From: CAYLZO01 sp964387775
Lineage (GTDB): Bacteria > Chloroflexota > Anaerolineae > JAAYZQ01
NCBI GenBank assembly: GCA_964387775.1
Contig: CAYLZO010000078.1
Coordinates: 1-20,036, forward strand
DNA: 20,036 bases
Direction of reading: 5' to 3'
Shown: piece after piece, positions 6,522 through 15,609 of the stretch
Position numbering within the stretch: position 1 is the first letter of the stretch
Layout: every line of letters begins with the position of its first letter
Position numbers and translations under genes: made by a program
Notes under the pieces: model-generated
Database searches by the model: none
The model's input: only the letters and a program-made list of their open reading frames with translations
Told to the model about the DNA's origin: nothing

Positions 6522-9500
6522 TCACCAGCGCAGATCGCTACCTCGGGGCCAGACTGCGACCCACAACGGTTCGTCTCGTCGCCAAAGGGCGCCCGTCTCG
6601 CCAGGTTCTTCCTCCTCCGGCTCGTGGATGACGTAAAAGCGCACCGGTTCGCTCTCGGTCTCGTTGCCGGCCGCGTCGTAGGCCACCACGTGCACCAGGT
6701 GCGACTCGGTCAGCACGTCGCCCTTGGCAATGACCATGAAACCGCTCTCCCACGTCTGGGTCACGACCTTGCCGTCGGGACTGACGTCTACCCAGGTGAC
6801 CATCACCTCTTCCAGGCCCACCGTGCCGTCGGCCTGTGTCACCGGCCGTGTCTCGTAGACCGGCTCCATATTGGGATTGGGCCGCTTGTCGCGCATCTCC
6901 AGCACCCACTTGACGGCGTAGGGCTCGACCACGGTAAAGTCCACGAGCTCGTCGTCCAGGTAGAATTCGACCTTGTCCACCTGCACGTTGTCGCTGACGT
7001 CGGCCTTGAGGTTGGCCCACTCGTCGGCCGCCTCCAGCTCGTAGACGCGGCCCGGCCACGGATAGCCGACAGAGACTACCGGCGGCGTATTGTCCACGGT
7101 GACGTAAATCGTCGCCCGCTTGAAATTCTGGCTGTTCTCGACGACGGTGAGCTGGAGCGTGTAGAGTCCGTCCTGCAAGCCGCGCACGTCCCAGAACTCC
7201 AGCACGTCGTTGCCCTCTGGGACCTGGTTGTAGTGGTCGCCGCCGATGAGGCTCCAGGCCGAGGGGTTGAGGCCCTCGCCGAACTCCAGCCGGTAGAAGG
7301 CAAAGTCGCCGGAGCGAGCATTGCCCCGGATCGGTACCACGCCCTTCACGTGGCCGCCCAGCGCCGGATCGAGCAGGGCGACCTCGCCGCCCTCGGGGCC
7401 GCAGCCATAGATCTCGTCGCGCTGCGTCGGCGGCTGAGGGATGCCCTGGGCGCGCACCCAGTCGGCGGCCTCGGGCGGATAAATCTCGTAGACCCGCTCC
7501 TCGACCAACTCGGGCGGGGTGCAGACCGTGGCCAGCTTGCCGCTCTGGCGGTTGACGCGCTCCACGCGGTGGACGTTGCAGTATTCCGTCGGCTCGGTGC
7601 CCTCGATAAAGAGGGCATTGACCCGATTGGGGCAGTGCTGGTTGGGCAACAGGCCCGACACGGCACAGACCTCGACGCGGGTCAGCCCCTGGGGCCGGGG
7701 AAACTTTTCGACGACCTCACCCAGCAGCCGCCCGGCGTGGCCCTCGTCGTAGATGCGCTGCATGACCTCGTGCCAGATGGGGCCGGCCCCCCGCGAGCTG
7801 GAGAGGCCCTCCATGGGCGTGTTGTCGTTGTTGCCCACCCACACACCGGTCACGATCTGCGGCGTATAGCCCACGGTCCACACGTCACGCCAGTCGGTGG
7901 TGGTGCCCGTCTTGGCCGCCGCCGGCCGGTTGAGGCGCAGCGCGCTGTTCGAGCCAAAGACCGGGGCGCGGGCATTATTGTCCGAGAGCACGTCGGTCAG
8001 CAGGTAGGCCTCCTGCGGCGTCAGCTCGCGGCCATCGGCCAGCATCACCTTGCGGACCTCAGGCTGCTCGTATTGCCACAGCACCCGGCCCTCGTTATCC
8101 TCCACGCGCAGGATCGACACCGGGTCCAACTGGCGGTAGCCGGGCCGCGGCAACTTGGTCGGCTGGCCCATCATCACCCCGCCGTTGGCCAGGACGCCGT
8201 AGGCGTAGGCCAGGTCCAGCAACCAGACCTCGCCGCCGCCCAGGGTCAGGCTCAGGCCGTAGTAGTCCAGATCCCGGTTGAGGGTGTTGATGCCCATAGC
8301 GTGGGCCGTACGGATGACGTTGCCCACGCCGACCAGGTCCAGCACCTTGACGGCCGGGATGTTGCGCGATTGGGCCAGGGCTGTGCGAAAGTTCCGGGGG
8401 CCGAGGTACTTGCGGTCGTAATTCTCGGGGCAGTAGGGCGGATTGGGATAGTCGTCAAAGCAGACGTGGACGTCCATGACCATCTCGGCCGCCGTGTGGC
8501 CTTGGTGGAAAGCTGTCAGATAGCTGAAGGGCTTGAACGACGAGCCCGGCTGGCGGGGCGCCACGGCCACGTTTACGTTGCCGTCGATCTCGTCGCTCCA
8601 GTAGTCGATGCTGCCCACCATGGCCAGGATCTCGCCGGTGCGGGTGCGCAAAACGACCACCGCCGCGTTCGACACGTCGTATTTCTGCTCCTTGAGCGCG
8701 GCGATCTGCTTCCTCGCCTCCTCTTCGGCCAGGGCGTTGACCTCCATGTCCACCGTGGTATAGACCTTCAGCCCCCCGCGGTAAAGGGTGGTCGAGTCGT
8801 ACTTGTCCTCCAGTTGCTTGAGCACGTACATGGCAAAGTGGGGGGCCTTGATGTCGTAGCGCTTGAGCATCGAGGTGTGGACGTTCAGCTTTTCGACAAA
8901 GGCCGCGTCGGCCTCGGTCGGGGTGATAAAGCCCTCGGCCACCAGCCGGTCCAGGGCGATCCGCTGCCGCTTTTTGGCCTCGTCGGGATTGTCGATGGGG
9001 TTCATGGCCGGGTACTGGACGATGGGCGCCAGCATGGCGCACTCGGCCAGACTCAGCTCCGGGGCATGTTTGCCAAAGTAGACCTGGGCCGCCGCCTCGA
9101 CGCCGATGGCCCAGTTGCCATAGTAGTTCGTGTTCAGGTACCACTCGAGGATCTGGTCTTTAGAGTAGAGGCGCGAGATTTCCAGAGACAGGATCGCCTC
9201 CTTGATCTTGCGGGCGTAGGAAATCTCGTAGCGCTCTTCCTCGGGGATGAGGATATTTTTCACCAACTGGACCGTGATCGAGCTGCCGCCCTGCACGCCC
9301 TTGCCCTGCAAGTTCAGCAAAAAGGCCCGGGCGATGCCCTGGGGGTCGATGCCGATGTTGGTGTAGAACGTCTTGTCCTCCAGGGCAATCGTCGCGTTGC
9401 GAAAGTCCTCCGGGATCTGCTCCAGGGGCAGCAGCGTGCGGTCGCCACGCCGGGGGTCGATGACCTCCATGAGCAGCGTCTGGCCGGTGCGGTCGTAGAT

Positions 9501-9746
9501 TTTGGTCGTCTCAAACTGCTCCTGGCGGGTGACGATCTCGTTGGGATCGGGCAGGTCCTTGGCGTAATAGCCGTACACGCCCACGGCCGTACCCACCCCG
9601 GCCAGGATGGTCAGGACGATGCTGACCGTCACCACCGCCACCAACCCGCCGGCGAATTGGAGGGCGATCTTGCTCGCCCCGCCCTTGGCCTTCTCCCGGC
9701 GCTGGCGGCGCTGCCGCAATAGCACGACTCGTTCTTGTGCGTTCAT
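6522..9746 (-). CDS. Class A penicillin-binding protein (PBP1A-type, bifunctional peptidoglycan synthase)
   Basis: A 1074-residue membrane-anchored enzyme that polymerises lipid II and cross-links stem peptides outside the membrane. A basic cytoplasmic tail (1-26) precedes one transmembrane helix (about 27-60). The glycosyltransferase domain shows EDKTFYTNIG (123-132; catalytic E123), GGSSITVQLVKN (153-164), KIKEAILSLEIS (180-191) and KDQILEWYLN (196-205). The transpeptidase domain has SSFK (S402, K405), SRN (460-462) and KTG (612-614). Beyond about 690 comes a cysteine-containing linker, then a long extension with an Ig/cadherin-like segment starting DNTPPVVSV (885-893) and a glutamate/proline-rich end. 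The ATG at 9746 has AGGAG 7 bases upstream; an in-frame start 26 codons earlier lacks such a site. The usual His of the EDxxFxxH motif is Asn130. Confidence 0.94.
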   Translation of the reverse strand: MNAQERVVLLRQRRQRREKAKGGASKIALQFAGGLVAVVTVSIVLTILAGVGTAVGVYGYYAKDLPDPNEIVTRQEQFETTKIYDRTGQTLLMEVIDPRRGDRTLLPLEQIPEDFRNATIALEDKTFYTNIGIDPQGIARAFLLNLQGKGVQGGSSITVQLVKNILIPEEERYEISYARKIKEAILSLEISRLYSKDQILEWYLNTNYYGNWAIGVEAAAQVYFGKHAPELSLAECAMLAPIVQYPAMNPIDNPDEAKKRQRIALDRLVAEGFITPTEADAAFVEKLNVHTSMLKRYDIKAPHFAMYVLKQLEDKYDSTTLYRGGLKVYTTVDMEVNALAEEEARKQIAALKEQKYDVSNAAVVVLRTRTGEILAMVGSIDYWSDEIDGNVNVAVAPRQPGSSFKPFSYLTAFHQGHTAAEMVMDVHVCFDDYPNPPYCPENYDRKYLGPRNFRTALAQSRNIPAVKVLDLVGVGNVIRTAHAMGINTLNRDLDYYGLSLTLGGGEVWLLDLAYAYGVLANGGVMMGQPTKLPRPGYRQLDPVSILRVEDNEGRVLWQYEQPEVRKVMLADGRELTPQEAYLLTDVLSDNNARAPVFGSNSALRLNRPAAAKTGTTTDWRDVWTVGYTPQIVTGVWVGNNDNTPMEGLSSSRGAGPIWHEVMQRIYDEGHAGRLLGEVVEKFPRPQGLTRVEVCAVSGLLPNQHCPNRVNALFIEGTEPTEYCNVHRVERVNRQSGKLATVCTPPELVEERVYEIYPPEAADWVRAQGIPQPPTQRDEIYGCGPEGGEVALLDPALGGHVKGVVPIRGNARSGDFAFYRLEFGEGLNPSAWSLIGGDHYNQVPEGNDVLEFWDVRGLQDGLYTLQLTVVENSQNFKRATIYVTVDNTPPVVSVGYPWPGRVYELEAADEWANLKADVSDNVQVDKVEFYLDDELVDFTVVEPYAVKWVLEMRDKRPNPNMEPVYETRPVTQADGTVGLEEVMVTWVDVSPDGKVVTQTWESGFMVIAKGDVLTESHLVHVVAYDAAGNETESEPVRFYVIHEPEEEEPGETGALWRRDEPLWVAVWPRGSDLRW

Positions 9747-9892
9747 CGATTGACTCCTGACTGAATGCAAGTTGGCCCGCCGCCCTCCCCTGGGGGCGAG
9801 TCCTGGGCAACTCGACCAGCCCAAGAGATTGCCCTACAACGAAAGGGGCAGCAGACCGCCGCGCGGCCTTCTCCCCCTTTCTCCCTGCCCGT

Positions 9893-9921
9893 ATGGTAGC
9901 AGAAAAGTATCAAAAAAGCAA
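9893..9921 (-). promoter_or_regulatory. Probable promoter of the PBP gene
   Basis: On the minus strand TTGCTT (complement of 9916-9921), a 17-base spacer and TACCAT (complement of 9893-9898, 4 of 6 consensus). It lies in the 236-base gap 9747-9982 between the zinc-ribbon gene and the PBP gene and would give a leader of about 140 bases. Nothing else recognisable was seen in this gap. Confidence 0.45.
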
Positions 9922-9982
9922 GCGTCCGCAGGCCAGACAACGGGCCGCTGCCCGGCGCCCGCCCCACGCTTTCGCCACTACT

Positions 9983-10273
9983 TCACATCCGCTTCACCCT
10001 TCGCAACATGCGCAACATCTGCACCCGCCGCTCATAGTCGGAAGCCGGCTCCGGCGCATCAGCCTCGGCTTCCCTTTGGGCCAGAGCCATGAGACCGTCG
10101 AGGGCTTCGTCGCCGGTGTACCAGTGGACCAGGCCGCAGCCGGGGCAGACCCAGGCCCACGCCGCGACGCGAAAATCCTCCTCGTCTGCCCCCCGGCGGG
10201 TCAAGGTGATCTTGGGCTGAAACGGCCCGACCAGGTCTGCCCGGCAGGCGCTGCACAACCGTGTTTCTTCCAT
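9983..10273 (-). CDS. Small zinc-ribbon protein, function unknown
   Basis: A 96-residue protein with two CxxC knuckles, C7-C10 and C43-C46, spaced as in a rubredoxin-like zinc ribbon. They are separated by a beta-rich segment with QPKITLTRRGADEEDF. The C-terminal third is charged and helical (about 62-96) and ends in arginine- and lysine-rich sequence, so nucleic-acid or protein binding is possible. I do not recognise a named family. It starts 27 bases after the urocanase stop, on the same strand, so it is probably the last gene of that transcript. A GAGG sequence lies about 6 bases before the ATG. Confidence 0.75.
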   Translation of the reverse strand: MEETRLCSACRADLVGPFQPKITLTRRGADEEDFRVAAWAWVCPGCGLVHWYTGDEALDGLMALAQREAEADAPEPASDYERRVQMLRMLRRVKRM

Positions 10274-10300
10274 GCGTGGCCTCGATTTCCGTGCAATCCG

Positions 10301-12004
<1,704 letters not shown>

Positions 12005-12013
12005 GCGACCCTC

Positions 12014-12244
12014 CTACGCTGGTTGAAGGTTGAGGGACACGGGCAGGGGCTGGGGCCGGGCCAGCTCACTGAAACGGCTCGCCAGGTTGAGAATCGTCAA
12101 GCCCACGACGTCCCCGGTGGCTGGATCCACCCGCAGAAGCACGTCGTTGTCCATCTCTTCGGAAATGGCTTCGCGGGGTTCCCCAACGGACAGATAAAGC
12201 ACATCTCCTTCCTTGTCATAAAAAATGTTTGTCATCTCGGCCAT
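12014..12244 (-). CDS. DUF2283 domain small protein, possible antitoxin-like partner
   Basis: A 76-residue protein matching the DUF2283 pattern: YDKEGDVLYLSVGEP near the N-terminus, then acidic DNDVLLRVDPATGDVVGLTILNL. Biochemical function is unknown; in other genomes such genes often sit beside small nuclease-like genes. The ATG at 12244 has AAGGTG 7 bases upstream. An alternative ATG at 12235 would give a 4-base ATGA overlap with the upstream gene; either way the two overlap. Its stop codon lies within the hutU ribosome binding region, 9 bases before hutU, so its translation probably influences hutU. The antitoxin role is inferred from the gene pairing only. Confidence 0.72.
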   Translation of the reverse strand: MAEMTNIFYDKEGDVLYLSVGEPREAISEEMDNDVLLRVDPATGDVVGLTILNLASRFSELARPQPLPVSLNLQPA

Positions 12245-12507
12245 ACCATTTCACCTTCTTTCACTTTGTCCGTGACATAGATCGTTGATATGAAACTGTG
12301 CCCCACATGTTCCAAGTGCTTGACCACCACGACCAGATACTTGCCACCGAACAGGTCCTGGTAGAAGCGATAGTACAAGTCCACCCTCGTATCAGATACG
12401 CTCTTTTTCACGAGTTCTGGAGTCGCCAACGTCTCCGCCACCCGGTCGAAAAAGCGCCTGACTTCGGGATGCTTGACAAACACTACATTCCGAACTTTGG
12501 CGGTCAA
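12232..12507 (-). CDS. Small BECR/RelE-like protein, possible toxin partner of the DUF2283 protein
   Basis: A 91-residue basic protein with an N-terminal helix (HPEVRRFFDRVAETLATPE, 13-31) and a beta-rich end with LYYRF, KYLVVVVKH and FISTIYVTDKVKEGE. This layout resembles small phage- or toxin-derived nucleases of the RelE/EndoU (BECR) fold, but I cannot name a family with certainty. The start codon is TTG at 12507 and has no clear ribosome binding site. The frame stays open for 18 more codons upstream to a TGA without a better start. It overlaps the DUF2283 gene and lies 75 bases after the glnA stop; no promoter was recognised in that gap. Confidence 0.6.
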   Translation of the reverse strand: MTAKVRNVVFVKHPEVRRFFDRVAETLATPELVKKSVSDTRVDLYYRFYQDLFGGKYLVVVVKHLEHVGHSFISTIYVTDKVKEGEMVWPR

Positions 12508-12582
12508 GCCGACGAGGCGACCGAAAAGATCCTGATACTGATGCTCAAGGTCTTGGATTCATTGTGGACCGACCTGCACCTA

Positions 12583-14004
12583 TCACACATCAAAATAGAG
12601 CGCCATCTCGTAAGGATGGGGCCGGTCCCGGACCTGGAGGTGCTCCTGGTTCATCTTGTAATCGATCCAGTCCTCGACGAATTCTTTGTCCATGACGTCG
12701 CCGGCCAGCAAAAAGTCGTGGTCGTCGGCCAGCGCCTCCAGGGCCTCGCCCAGCGTCGTGGGCAAGGCCTCGATCTTGGCCCGCTCCTCGGCACTCCAGG
12801 TGAAAATGTTGCTGTCGAAGGGGCCAAAGCCCGCCTCGCTCGGATCGATCTCGTTCAGGATTCCGTCCAGGCCGGCCATCAGTTGGGCCGCCATCGAGAG
12901 GTAGACGTTGCCGGTGGCGTCGGGCGGCCGGAACTCGATGCGCTGGTCGTCGGGATTGTTGGCATAGAGGGGAATGCGCACCGCCGCGCTGCGGTTGCCC
13001 ACCGAGAAAAAGAGGTTCACCGGCGCCTCGTAGCCGGGCACCAGCCGCCGGAAGGAGTTGGTGCTGGGATTCGTAAAGGCCAGCAGCGCCGGCCCGTGGC
13101 TCAAGAGCCCGCCGATGTAGTGGAGGGCCGTCTGGCTCAACCCGGCATAGCCTTCCGCGTCGTAAAAGAGCGAACCGTTGTCTTTGACCAGCATCTGGTG
13201 AAAGTGCATGCCGTTGCCGGCCTCGCCAAAGATGGGCTTGGGCATAAAGGTGACGGTCTGGCCGTGCCGTGTCGCCGTCATCTTGGTCGTATACTTGACC
13301 ACCATCGTCGCGTCGGCGCCTTCGAGCAGGCCCATCAGCGGCGTCTCGATCTCGACCTGGCCCGGCCCACCCACCTCGTGGTGGTGATACTTGATGGGCA
13401 CGCCCATCTCTTCCAGGTGCAGGCACATCTCACTCCGCAGATTATAGAGCGAGTCGCGGGGCGGGTGGGCGTGATAGCCCCCGTGCATGGGGATATAGTG
13501 CCCCAGCCCCCCCTGCCGGCTGTTCCAGATCCCCTCGGCCGACTCCAGCCGGTAGCCGACCCGGTGGACCTCGTTCTCGAAGGCCACCGAGTCGAAAATG
13601 TAGAACTCGAATTCCGGCCCCCAGCGGCTTTCGTCGGCGATGCCCTGCTCGCGCAAGAATGCCTCGGCCCGGCGGGCGATGTTGCGCGGATCGCGCGGAA
13701 AGTCGAGCCGGGTGTCGGCCTCCTTGGCCGAACAGATGAAACTCAGCGTCGACGCCTCCCAGAAGGGGTCCAAAAAGCCGGTGGAGAGGTCAGGCACGAC
13801 GACCATGTCCCCGGCCTTGAGCGGCTTGAGCCCCACGCTGGAGGCGTCAAAACCTACCCCTTCCTCGATGAGGGAAGGCATAAACTGAATGGCCGGCACC
13901 GTGACGTGGTGCCAGCGCCCCCACAAGTCGCTGTATTTCAGATCCACCATCTTGACGTCGTTGTCGGCGATAAAGTGCCTGGCTTGGTCAAAGTTGTCAA
14001 ACAT
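12583..14004 (-). CDS. glnA: Type I glutamine synthetase
   Basis: A 473-residue ATP-dependent ligase that makes glutamine from glutamate and ammonia; the family forms dodecamers. Conserved blocks are FDASSV (52-57, latch), GPEFEFYIF (129-137), HHHEVGGPGQ (207-216), FMPKPIFGEAGNGMHFHQ (253-270), RLVPGYEAPV (320-329) and NRSAAVRIP (337-345). At the position of the adenylylated tyrosine of GSI-beta (NLYDLP in E. coli) it reads NIFTWS with F401, so that modification is not possible here. The ATG at 14004 gives the family N-terminus and follows AGGGAG by about 10 bases; an ATG 8 codons earlier is less likely. It lies 51 bases after the nitroreductase gene and is probably transcribed with it. Confidence 0.95.
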   Translation of the reverse strand: MFDNFDQARHFIADNDVKMVDLKYSDLWGRWHHVTVPAIQFMPSLIEEGVGFDASSVGLKPLKAGDMVVVPDLSTGFLDPFWEASTLSFICSAKEADTRLDFPRDPRNIARRAEAFLREQGIADESRWGPEFEFYIFDSVAFENEVHRVGYRLESAEGIWNSRQGGLGHYIPMHGGYHAHPPRDSLYNLRSEMCLHLEEMGVPIKYHHHEVGGPGQVEIETPLMGLLEGADATMVVKYTTKMTATRHGQTVTFMPKPIFGEAGNGMHFHQMLVKDNGSLFYDAEGYAGLSQTALHYIGGLLSHGPALLAFTNPSTNSFRRLVPGYEAPVNLFFSVGNRSAAVRIPLYANNPDDQRIEFRPPDATGNVYLSMAAQLMAGLDGILNEIDPSEAGFGPFDSNIFTWSAEERAKIEALPTTLGEALEALADDHDFLLAGDVMDKEFVEDWIDYKMNQEHLQVRDRPHPYEMALYFDV

Positions 14005-14055
14005 CTCTGTCGCTCTCCCTTGGCGCATCGCGGAGCAATCCGCGCATGATGCCGG

Positions 14056-14562
14056 CTACCACGCCTCGTTATGGACACACTCGGGATCGTACTGGGTCCG
14101 CGATTTTTTCTTCTCCGCCGGCTGGCCCACAGCCAGCACACACAACACGCCGACGTGGTCGGGAATATCGAGCACGTTGCGGGCAAACTTCTGATACTTC
14201 TTTTTGGGATAGAGGCTGATCCAGACGCCGCCCAGGCCCAGGGCCGTCGCCGCCAGGAGCAGGTTCTGCGTCGCGGCGCAGGTGTCCTCCACCCAGTGCT
14301 TCTTGGACACTTCCTGGTCGCCACAGACGACGATGGCCAGGGGGGCCTGCTCCAGCATGTAGGCGTACTTGTGCACCTCGGCCAATTCGTCCAGCACCTG
14401 GCGGTTGCGGACGACGATAAAGTGCCACGGCTTTAAGTTCTGCGCCGAAGGCGCGGCCATCGCCGCCTTGAGCATCGCCTCCACCTGCTCGTCGTCCACG
14501 GGCTCGTCGGTATATTCGCGAATGCTCCGCCGCTCATACATCAGGTCCAATAGTTCTTCCAT
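14056..14562 (-). CDS. Nitroreductase family FMN oxidoreductase
   Basis: A 168-residue flavoprotein of the nitroreductase fold. Diagnostic blocks are RRSIREYTDEPVDDEQ (11-26, FMN phosphate-binding arginines), APSAQNLKPWHFIVV (37-51) and CAATQNLLLAATALGLGGVWIS (95-116; key residues Q99, N100, W114). The physiological electron acceptor is not known. The ATG at 14562 has AAGGAGG 10-15 bases upstream; an in-frame start 30 codons earlier would run through the promoter -10 box. It is the first gene after a good promoter and precedes glnA by 51 bases. Confidence 0.88.
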   Translation of the reverse strand: MEELLDLMYERRSIREYTDEPVDDEQVEAMLKAAMAAPSAQNLKPWHFIVVRNRQVLDELAEVHKYAYMLEQAPLAIVVCGDQEVSKKHWVEDTCAATQNLLLAATALGLGGVWISLYPKKKYQKFARNVLDIPDHVGVLCVLAVGQPAEKKKSRTQYDPECVHNEAW

Positions 14563-14595
14563 CGCTCCCTCCTCCTTGATTTCACGCCACGGTCT

Positions 14596-14624
14596 ATTAT
14601 ACCGAATCCAGGCCCAAAGCCCAA
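14596..14624 (-). promoter_or_regulatory. Promoter of the nitroreductase-glnA transcript
   Basis: On the minus strand TTGGGC (complement of 14619-14624), a 17-base spacer and a perfect TATAAT (complement of 14596-14601). The start codon at 14562 lies 34 bases beyond the -10 box. It may also drive the genes after glnA, since no terminator is evident between them. Confidence 0.72.
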
Positions 14625-14673
14625 ACCCGGTTCTCACGCCCACCCAGCCCACCTGTCGCCCGACGCGCCTCGC

Positions 14674-14702
14674 TTGCCAGGTCGTCGGGGGTCGAGTATA
14701 AT
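14674..14702 (+). promoter_or_regulatory. Orphan promoter antisense to rsfS
   Basis: TTGCCA at 14674-14679, a 17-base spacer and a perfect TATAAT at 14697-14702, on the plus strand. Both flanking genes are on the minus strand. Transcription would start near 14709, ten bases from the rsfS stop codon, and run antisense through rsfS. No plus-strand gene begins soon after it. Confidence 0.6.
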
Positions 14703-14718
14703 AGGCGACGTTGTGCAG

Positions 14719-15063
14719 TTACTGGATGCGCACGACCAGCCGCGCATCCTTCCACAACTCTTCCAGATTGTAGTAGGCGCGGAGTTCAGGATCAAAGATA
14801 TGGACGACGACCGAGCCATAGTCGAGAAGGACCCAGCCGGAACTGGCCTCTCCTTCGACGTGCACGCGACGTTCCCCGGTCGCCTTGACCTGGTCCTGCA
14901 CCTCGTCAATGATGGCGTTGAACTGAGGCCGGCTCTCGGCGTTGCACAGGACAAAGTAGTCGGCCAGCAGGGACACGCCTTCCATATCCAACATGACGAT
15001 GTCAGAGCCGAGCCGTTCGCTGATGGCATCTACGATCACGTGAGCCAGTTCTTTTGGTTCCAG
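14719..15063 (-). CDS. rsfS: Ribosomal silencing factor RsfS, probable CTG start
   Basis: A 114-residue protein of the RsfS/Iojap family. It binds ribosomal protein L14 on the 50S subunit and blocks subunit joining during starvation. Conserved features are SDIVMLDMEGVSLLADYFVLC, then SRPQFNAIIDEV, and the C-terminal GWVLLDYGSVVVHIFDPELRAYYNLEELW block (key residues D, H and F of VVHIFDP). A perfect AAAGGAGG (complement of 15071-15078) lies 7 bases before a CTG codon at 15063, which I take as the start. The only conventional start upstream is TTG at 15087, which would put that ribosome binding site inside the gene. Mut7-C precedes it by 43 bases on the same strand. Confidence 0.88.
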   Translation of the reverse strand: MEPKELAHVIVDAISERLGSDIVMLDMEGVSLLADYFVLCNAESRPQFNAIIDEVQDQVKATGERRVHVEGEASSGWVLLDYGSVVVHIFDPELRAYYNLEELWKDARLVVRIQ

Positions 15064-15070
15064 TTTGTTA

Positions 15071-15078
15071 CCTCCTTT
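15071..15078 (-). promoter_or_regulatory. Ribosome binding site that decides the rsfS start
   Basis: AAAGGAGG on the minus strand, 7 bases before CTG (15063-15061). The next in-frame ATG or GTG (GTG of the AHV codons) is about 30 bases away, too far to be served by it. Confidence 0.7.
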
Positions 15079-15106
15079 GTTGGGCAAATTGACGATTTGC
15101 CTTACA

Positions 15107-15568
15107 TCAGTCTTGGAGTTGCTCCAAGAATCGGTCCATCCGCTGCCGGTGGCCGCCGCGCCAGTAGACGCGCTGGCAGGCCGGACAGGACTTGAACTCG
15201 TCGTGCGTCCGGGCCACGTAGGCCGGCACCCGCTTGCGAGCTGCCTGGCCGTCCAGGGCTTCCAGCGGCCCGTTGCAGACCGGACAGCGCGAGAACGACC
15301 GGTCGGGCGACAGGCCCAGGTCGTCCAATACCTGGCGGATCTGCTCGTCCAGGTCCTCGCTCTCGATCAGGAGGACGCGCAGGCCGGGCCGCCGGGCCAG
15401 TTCCCGGTCGCGGGTCAGCAGGATACGATCCTCGGCGCGAGCCTGGCGCACCAGTTGGTGATCGTCCAGCGCCGGATCAAAGCGAGCATCGTAGCCCAGA
15501 ATCCGCAGCCACTTGGCCAAGGTGCCGAGCATCGCATCAACGACAAATGAAGAATTCACAATGAACAA
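15107..15568 (-). CDS. Mut7-C family PIN-like protein with zinc ribbon
   Basis: A 153-residue protein with the Mut7-C (DUF82) signature: FVVDAMLGTLAKWLRILGYD (8-27; acidic D11), LLTRDREL (50-57; D54) and a zinc ribbon with CPVC (95-98) and CPACQRVYWRGGHR (128-141). The PIN-like acidic residues suggest RNase activity, which has not been widely demonstrated for this family. The start is uncertain: TTG at 15568 and GTG at 15559 are both in frame, and both lie in a heptanucleotide repeat shared with the divergent Amt-like gene. It precedes rsfS by 43 bases and is probably cotranscribed with it. Confidence 0.85.
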   Translation of the reverse strand: MFIVNSSFVVDAMLGTLAKWLRILGYDARFDPALDDHQLVRQARAEDRILLTRDRELARRPGLRVLLIESEDLDEQIRQVLDDLGLSPDRSFSRCPVCNGPLEALDGQAARKRVPAYVARTHDEFKSCPACQRVYWRGGHRQRMDRFLEQLQD

Positions 15569-15609
15569 TGCTCAATTCACAATTCTCAATTCACAATTCG
15601 CCATTCTGG
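15554..15609. repeat. Heptanucleotide tandem repeat, eight units, at a divergent gene start
   Basis: Eight consecutive 7-base units: ATTCACA, ATGAACA, ATGCTCA, ATTCACA, ATTCTCA, ATTCACA, ATTCGCC, ATTCTGG. The array covers the start codons of both divergent genes (Mut7-C on the minus strand, Amt-like on the plus strand) and encodes the first 16 residues of the Amt-like protein. It is AT-rich in a GC-rich setting and resembles the short tandemly repeated repetitive sequences described in cyanobacteria. Confidence 0.85.

Noticed and set aside
6624..9722. A 1032-codon open frame on the plus strand opposite the PBP gene
   Set aside because: It mirrors the PBP gene. Its translation is a low-complexity mix of H, V, D, G, L and R with no motifs, the usual by-product of GC-rich codon use on the opposite strand.
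9747..9824. 26-codon N-terminal extension of the PBP
   Set aside because: AGGAG lies 7 bases before the ATG at 9746, and the extension has no family similarity.
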